Source: an uncultured Christensenella sp. (GTDB lineage Bacteria > Bacillota > Clostridia > Christensenellales > Borkfalkiaceae). Taken from it: 64,000 nt of DNA. The stretch is taken from positions 144,944-208,943 of the forward strand of contig CAJTPJ010000001.1 in assembly GCA_910578145.1 (NCBI GenBank), written 5' to 3'. Within the stretch, counting starts at the first letter, position 1. Every line of letters starts with the position of its first letter. Below are positions 59,539-64,000 of this stretch, piece by piece. Position numbers and translations under genes: made by a program. The notes below the pieces were generated by a model. It had not been told where the DNA came from. It saw nothing but the letters and a program-made list of their open reading frames with translations, and ran no database searches.

Positions 59539-61640
59539 CAAATTTCTCTCGGTTTTTTTAAAAAATTAATTTCCCCGTCTTTTATTAAATATTTTAACGC
59601 GCCGTACTCGTAAACGTTATAGCGGTATCCCTTCTGTGAAAAGTAAACGGTTTTTTCCGCGTTGCAGATAGTTTCGTGCGTTTCCGCGTCGTAATTCAAT
59701 TCGCTTGAAATTAGCAAATTGCAATTATCTACCTTAATTTCTCCGGCGCTTACGCCAACGGTAACACCGCCAAGCCCGCAAACAACGTTATAGCCGTCTA
59801 TAAACTCAAAATCAATCCCGCACAGCGTAAATCGGCTTTCGTAATTAAACTTCGCGTCGCCGAACGGTTGCACGGGCAGGTACAGGTTACTTATATAAAC
59901 GTTTTTGCAACCGAGTTCCGGGTCGTAGCTCTCCGCGCAGGTTTCGCCTCCTAAAATTATCAATCCGTCGGGCTTTTTAGCGTAGTTTTCGTTAAGAGAG
60001 GCTATAACGTAACGCGACTCCGCGCTTTCGGTCATTATAACTACCGTGCCCTGCGGCGATTTTAAAATTACATTGCCGCCGTTGTAAGATGCGGAAACGT
60101 AAACTCCGTAACCGTTAAAAGGCGCGTTTGCTGAAATTAAAACGACAGCGGCAAGCGCCGCGGCGAAAAGAAACACGGAAATTATCCGCACTATATTATT
60201 AATATTTAACTTATCGGAAAGGAACAAAAGGGCAATATAATAAACGGCGATAAACGCGCCGTTGCCAAAACCCGTAATAAGCGCCTTTTCAAAACCCAAG
60301 CTAAGCAGAAAAGAAAGCACGCCTTCAAGCGGGATAACGGCAAAAGTTACAGCAATGCCAAGCGGCGGGATAATCGTACCTATAATAACCGCAACGAAAA
60401 TAAACACGAAAAACACTGATATTACGGGCAAAACTATTAAATTTAAAATCAAACCCGCGCCGCTCACGTACCCGAAATAGGATAGCATTATAGGAAAAGT
60501 GCCAAGTTGTGCGCCGAACGAAGTGCTTACCGCGCCCGTGATATTGGCGGGCAGTTTAGTCTTTTTCAGTAATTTGTTAAAAGTTCCCGAACACAGGTAT
60601 ATTCCGCCAACCGCGCATACCGAAAGTTGAAACCCTACCGAAAACAAACTTAAAGGTGTTATCGAAAGAATTATTATAACCGCTAACGCAAGCGAATTCA
60701 GTCCGTCCCGTTTAAGGTGGAAAAGCCGAGTTATTAAAGTTACCGTACACATAATCACGGCGCGAAGGGAAGACAGCGTAAATCCGCAAACGCCCGCGTA
60801 AAAGACTATTGCGGCTACGCATAGGGTTGCGGATAAAAATTTGTTTATAAACAGCCGTTTCAAAATTGCGTTTAAAATTCCGAAAACCAAACCTACGTGC
60901 AAACCCGAAACGGCAAAAATATGCGCCACGCCGCCGTAACGGAAACTTTGCATAGTTTCGTCGTCTACGCACTGTGTGTCGCCCAGCAACATAGCGTAAC
61001 AAACGGCGGCGGTTTCGCTATCCAAATTATCGTATAACGTGTCGCGCAAAGCGGAGCGCACGCTTCCAAACAGAGAAAAGCCGTATTCGGATTTCAAACC
61101 TCCGTTAACAGAGCAAGAATATTTTACGTTGTTTTCAACGTTATAATTTAACTTTCCGTACGTAAATGCGTCGTATGCCGATAGCTTGGAATAAAACTCA
61201 ACGCTATAACCGATTTCGCAATAGTCGCCGTAAGCCTTGGCAAGATAAACTCTTATTTTTCCACTAAGGTTTTTACCGTCGGCAGCGGCGTCGTCTAAAA
61301 TCAAATATTCGTTTTCGCCGTAAACTCCCTTGTCAACAACCCTGCCCGTAACGCAGTAGGTTGCCGTTTTATCCGTATCGCAAACTTCATACTTTTTAAT
61401 TTTTGCGTAACCGTTAAAGAACGCGCCCGTAAATATAAAAATAACCGCCGCCGATAAAAGCAGGAGTTTTGGTTTTCTTATAAGCAAAAATAATACGGTT
61501 AACAGTGCGGCAAGGGGAACTACCGCGAAAAGCCAAAAAATATCTAAATTTCGGTAACAGAATAACAGTCCCGTTGCCGCGCCTATTGCAACTGCGCACG
61601 CAAATATTACGGGAATTCTCGCGTTTATAAGCCGTTTCAT
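59538..61640 (-). CDS. comEC: ComEC/Rec2-family membrane protein
   Basis: Polytopic protein of 700 residues that forms the DNA-uptake channel in natural competence. The N-terminal hydrophobic and OB-like region (~1-205) is followed by the competence domain (~215-480) with the signature FRYGGVAHIFAVSGLHVGLVFG and multiple helices. The C-terminal ~175 residues correspond to the metallo-beta-lactamase region, but I see no HxHxDH zinc motif, so it appears degenerate. The gene starts on the base after the small XRE regulator. No comEA is adjacent. Confidence 0.9.
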   Translation of the reverse strand: MKRLINARIPVIFACAVAIGAATGLLFCYRNLDIFWLFAVVPLAALLTVLFLLIRKPKLLLLSAAVIFIFTGAFFNGYAKIKKYEVCDTDKTATYCVTGRVVDKGVYGENEYLILDDAAADGKNLSGKIRVYLAKAYGDYCEIGYSVEFYSKLSAYDAFTYGKLNYNVENNVKYSCSVNGGLKSEYGFSLFGSVRSALRDTLYDNLDSETAAVCYAMLLGDTQCVDDETMQSFRYGGVAHIFAVSGLHVGLVFGILNAILKRLFINKFLSATLCVAAIVFYAGVCGFTLSSLRAVIMCTVTLITRLFHLKRDGLNSLALAVIIILSITPLSLFSVGFQLSVCAVGGIYLCSGTFNKLLKKTKLPANITGAVSTSFGAQLGTFPIMLSYFGYVSGAGLILNLIVLPVISVFFVFIFVAVIIGTIIPPLGIAVTFAVIPLEGVLSFLLSLGFEKALITGFGNGAFIAVYYIALLFLSDKLNINNIVRIISVFLFAAALAAVVLISANAPFNGYGVYVSASYNGGNVILKSPQGTVVIMTESAESRYVIASLNENYAKKPDGLIILGGETCAESYDPELGCKNVYISNLYLPVQPFGDAKFNYESRFTLCGIDFEFIDGYNVVCGLGGVTVGVSAGEIKVDNCNLLISSELNYDAETHETICNAEKTVYFSQKGYRYNVYEYGALKYLIKDGEINFLKKPREI

Positions 61641-61850
61641 TTACTCATATTCTAATCCAAGCAGAAAATCTGCGGATACGTCAAAGTGTTTTGCTATAAG
61701 GTAAATATTTTCGGCGGTAGGCTGTACTTTTCCGTTTGACCAGTCGGAAACGCTCATAGCCGAAACGCCTATCGCTTTTGCCAATGCACGCTTTGATATT
61801 TTATTGTCAGCGATTAACTCGCTCAATCTCTCTGAAAACAAGTTATTCAT
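61641..61850 (-). CDS. Small XRE-family HTH regulator
   Basis: A single helix-turn-helix domain of 69 residues (FSERLSELIADNKISKRALAKAIGVSAMSVSDWSNGKVQPTAENI) with a short end DFLLGLEYE. It is co-directional with and directly abuts comEC. Palindromes upstream of it would fit autoregulation. Control of comEC is inferred only from position. Confidence 0.9.
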   Translation of the reverse strand: MNNLFSERLSELIADNKISKRALAKAIGVSAMSVSDWSNGKVQPTAENIYLIAKHFDVSADFLLGLEYE

Positions 61851-61856
61851 ATCCTA

Positions 61857-61906
61857 ATTGTAAGAAAAATTTTACAAAATTACTTATTTATAAGATATGT
61901 CTTACA
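61857..61906 (-). promoter_or_regulatory. Two palindromic boxes upstream of the XRE gene
   Basis: TTGTAAGA...TTTACAA (61857-61877) and TATAAGA...TCTTACA (61889-61906) are related palindromes ~31 bp apart in the promoter region of the regulator. They are candidate operators. Confidence 0.5.
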
Positions 61907-61942
61907 GTTTGATTTAATTACCAAAACAAAAGATATATAAAA

Positions 61943-61977
61943 AACGCCGCATTTATCCTATGATAAAATACGACGTT
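61943..61977 (-). terminator. Terminator of tRNA-Leu
   Basis: On the minus strand the arms AACGTCGTATTTTATC/GGATAAATGCGGCGTT (with G-U pairs and a bulge) end in TTTTTT. Confidence 0.75.
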
Positions 61978-61983
61978 AAAAGT

Positions 61984-62066
61984 TGGTGCACTCGACAGGA
62001 GTTGAACCTGCACGGTCGCCCACAGGAACCTGAAACCTGCGCGTCTGCCAATTCCGCCACGAGTGC
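61984..62066 (-). tRNA. tRNA-Leu(CAG)
   Basis: 83 bases on the minus strand with acceptor GCACTCG/CGAGTGC, D-loop GAATTGGCAGA typical of leucine tRNAs, anticodon loop TTCAGGT (anticodon CAG), a class II variable arm, T-loop TTCAACT and encoded CCA. Confidence 0.92.
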
Positions 62067-62240
62067 AAAACAATAACGATTATAATAAATATAAAAAGCG
62101 TTGTCAAGTTAAACCCGCATAATTTTGCGCTAATTTTTGTTTCTTTGTAACTCAAATTTGTAAAAAATAACATAATAAAAAAATTACGAAATATAGCGCG
62201 ATTTTTCTTGCATATGACCGCTCGTATTTGATAAACTTTT

Positions 62241-62260
62241 ATCGATTAGAAGATATCGAT
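62241..62260 (+). promoter_or_regulatory. Short inverted repeat upstream of adhE
   Basis: ATCGAT (62241-62246) and ATCGAT (62255-62260) flank eight bases, about 25 bp before the adhE ATG. This could be an operator. It does not match the Rex consensus TTGTGAN6TCACAA. The rest of 62067-62240 is A/T-rich with no gene seen. Confidence 0.3.
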
Positions 62261-62284
62261 TTATTTTTATAAAGGAGAACCGTT

Positions 62285-64000
62285 ATGCAATTTAAGTTAA
62301 ACTACGACGTCTGCGACGGAGTTGAGAAACTTGAAAAAGAAATTGAAAGGGTACGCAAAGCACAGCAGAAGTTTGCTACCTATTCGCAGGAGCAGGTGGA
62401 TAAAATCTTCCTTGCTTGCGCAACCGCCGCAAACAAAGCGAGGATACCTCTTGCCAAACTTGCCGTAGAGGAAACGGGTATGGGCGTAGTTGAGGATAAG
62501 GTGATTAAAAACCACTACGCTGCCGAGTATATTTATAACGCGTACAGAAACGTTAAAACTTGCGGCGTTATCGATGAAGACAAGGCTTACGGAACTATAA
62601 AAGTTGCCGAACCCATAGGTATAATCGGCGCGGTAATTCCCACAACCAACCCCACTTCAACGGCAATATTCAAGGCGCTTATTTGCTTAAAAACGCGTAA
62701 CGGCTGTATATTCAGCCCGCACCCCAGGGCAAAAAATTCAACTATTGCCGCGGCTAAAGTAATTTATGAAGCGGCGGTGGAAGCGGGCGCGCCCGAGGGT
62801 ATTATCAGCTGGATTGACGTGCCCAGCCTTGATATGACCAATCTTTTAATGAAGTCCGTTGACACTATCCTTGCAACGGGAGGTCCCGGTATGGTAAAAG
62901 CCGCTTATTCCAGCGGTAAACCGGCTCTTGGCGTAGGCGCGGGAAACACCCCCGCAATTATAGACGAAAGCGCGGATATTCTTGTAGCAGTAAACTCTAT
63001 AATCCACTCTAAAACGTTTGATAACGGTATGATTTGCGCTTCCGAACAGTCGGTTATCGTAAACGATAAAATTTATGCGAAAGTTAAAAAGGAATTTGCG
63101 GCGCGCGGCTGTTATTTCCTTAAAGACGACGAACTTGAAAAAGTAAGAAAAACCATTATAATTAACGGCTCGCTCAACGCGCGCATAGTAGGACAGTCGG
63201 CTTATAAAATTGCGCAGCTGTCGGGTGTGGAAGTTCCCCAAACGGCGAAAATTCTTATAGGCGAAGTGGAAAGCGTAGAACTTTCCGAAGAGTTTGCGCA
63301 CGAAAAACTTTCTCCCGTACTCGCAATGTACAAGGCTAAAAACTTTGCCGAAGCGCTTGACAAAGCAGAAAGACTTATAGCTGACGGCGGTTACGGGCAC
63401 ACTTCGTCGCTGTATATCAACGCTGTTGCGGAAAAAGAAAAAATTCACGAGTTTGCGGAAAGAATGAAAACCTGCCGTATTCTCGTAAATACTCCCTCGT
63501 CGCAGGGCGGCATAGGCGACTTGTACAACTTTAAACTTGCTCCTTCGCTCACGCTCGGGTGCGGTTCGTGGGGCGGCAACTCCGTTTCGGAAAACGTAGG
63601 GGTTAAACATCTTTTAAATATCAAAACCGTAGCGGAAAGGAGAGAGAATATGTTGTGGTTTAGAGCGCCGCAAAAAGTTTACACCAAAAAGGGCTGTCTG
63701 CCCGTTGCTTTAAACGAGCTTAAAGAAGTTATGGGAAAGAAAAGGGCGTTTATCGTAACCGACAGCTTCCTTTATAACAACGGATTCACCAAGTGCATTA
63801 CCGATAAGCTCGACGAAATGGGTATCGACCACAATATTTTCTTTGACGTTGCTCCCGACCCCACGCTTGCTTGCGCAATAGAGGGCACTAAGCAAATGGC
63901 GGCGTTCAAGCCCGACGCGATTATCGCGCTCGGCGGCGGCAGCGCAATGGACGCGGCTAAAATTATGTGGGTTATGTACGAGCACCCCGAAGTCGATTTC
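62285..64000 (+). CDS. adhE: Bifunctional aldehyde/alcohol dehydrogenase, N-terminal part
   Basis: The frame stays open to the window end (572 codons), so this is the first two thirds of AdhE, which reduces acetyl-CoA to ethanol with NADH. The aldehyde-dehydrogenase half (~1-440) shows PIGIIGAVIPTTNPTST, the nucleotide loop TGGPGMVKAAYSSG, and the catalytic cysteine in NGMICASEQSV. After the linker, the iron-dependent alcohol-dehydrogenase half begins (~455 on), with KRAFIVTDS and GGGSAMDAAK. The ribosome site is AAAGGAGAA. Fermentative ethanol formation is implied. Confidence 0.95.
   Translation, partial: MQFKLNYDVCDGVEKLEKEIERVRKAQQKFATYSQEQVDKIFLACATAANKARIPLAKLAVEETGMGVVEDKVIKNHYAAEYIYNAYRNVKTCGVIDEDKAYGTIKVAEPIGIIGAVIPTTNPTSTAIFKALICLKTRNGCIFSPHPRAKNSTIAAAKVIYEAAVEAGAPEGIISWIDVPSLDMTNLLMKSVDTILATGGPGMVKAAYSSGKPALGVGAGNTPAIIDESADILVAVNSIIHSKTFDNGMICASEQSVIVNDKIYAKVKKEFAARGCYFLKDDELEKVRKTIIINGSLNARIVGQSAYKIAQLSGVEVPQTAKILIGEVESVELSEEFAHEKLSPVLAMYKAKNFAEALDKAERLIADGGYGHTSSLYINAVAEKEKIHEFAERMKTCRILVNTPSSQGGIGDLYNFKLAPSLTLGCGSWGGNSVSENVGVKHLLNIKTVAERRENMLWFRAPQKVYTKKGCLPVALNELKEVMGKKRAFIVTDSFLYNNGFTKCITDKLDEMGIDHNIFFDVAPDPTLACAIEGTKQMAAFKPDAIIALGGGSAMDAAKIMWVMYEHPEVDF

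Noticed and set aside
62067..62284. Rex operator upstream of adhE
   Set aside because: No TTGTGA-N6-TCACAA-type site was found; only a different short inverted repeat is present.

Overview
The window looks like a chromosomal segment from an anaerobic, fermentative, low-to-moderate GC Bacillota, probably a gut-type Clostridia (an uncultured Christensenellales-like lineage would fit). The grounds are Gram-positive gene content (LytTR/GHKL two-component pair, DnaD-type replication protein, MurG, lipoproteins with LxxC lipoboxes, no outer-membrane genes), a reverse rubrerythrin, a bifunctional AdhE, and bacterial tRNAs with encoded CCA. The taxonomic placement is inference; no rRNA is present.

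Layout. 1-0.7 kb: the end of a tRNA-Gly and ppa. 0.72-21.5 kb: a cell-surface locus. It starts with a LytTR response regulator and GHKL kinase, followed in the same operon by two SGNH-type proteins fused to leucine-rich or beta-rich domains. Then come two domain-permuted, membrane-anchored GH3 enzymes flanking an Ig-repeat lipoprotein, an AMP-ligase / small membrane protein / MBOAT acyltransferase operon, and an esterase lipoprotein. 21.84-28.10 kb: an AT-rich integrated island bounded by a 47-bp duplication of the 3' end of tRNA-Pro(AGG). It carries two tyrosine recombinases, two tiny hydrophobic ORFs, a membrane/Sel1-type protein, an unknown protein, and a hairpin-rich non-coding stretch. 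28.3-41.4 kb: ordinary housekeeping genes (mntP, murG, tetR, fba, gapA, ychF, argS, rubrerythrin, degV), with a strikingly Cys-rich protein next to rubrerythrin. 41.7-44.6 kb: two degenerate 88-bp tandem copies ahead of tRNA-Ser(CGA), an MFS transporter and an LRR lipoprotein. 44.6-59.5 kb: a DnaD/DnaI-zinc-finger fusion protein on the minus strand, then a long plus-strand run sbcD-sbcC-hydrolase-lepB-ACT-PFL-pepF-dnaB-tsaC-ywlE-rpiB. 59.5-64 kb: comEC with an XRE regulator, tRNA-Leu(CAG), and the start of adhE.

The most interesting reading is that the LytTR regulator at 0.8 kb may control a dispersed surface regulon. A pair of GTGCCG-like boxes spaced exactly 21 bp apart lies just upstream of the promoters of its own operon, of the esterase lipoprotein at 19 kb and of the lipoprotein transcript at 43.4 kb; a single box precedes the first GH3. 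The controlled products are all exported. Together with the MBOAT/AMP-ligase/SGNH set they suggest regulated acylation, deacylation or trimming of a surface or extracellular glycan. No carrier protein of the DltC type is visible. All functions are inferred from sequence alone.
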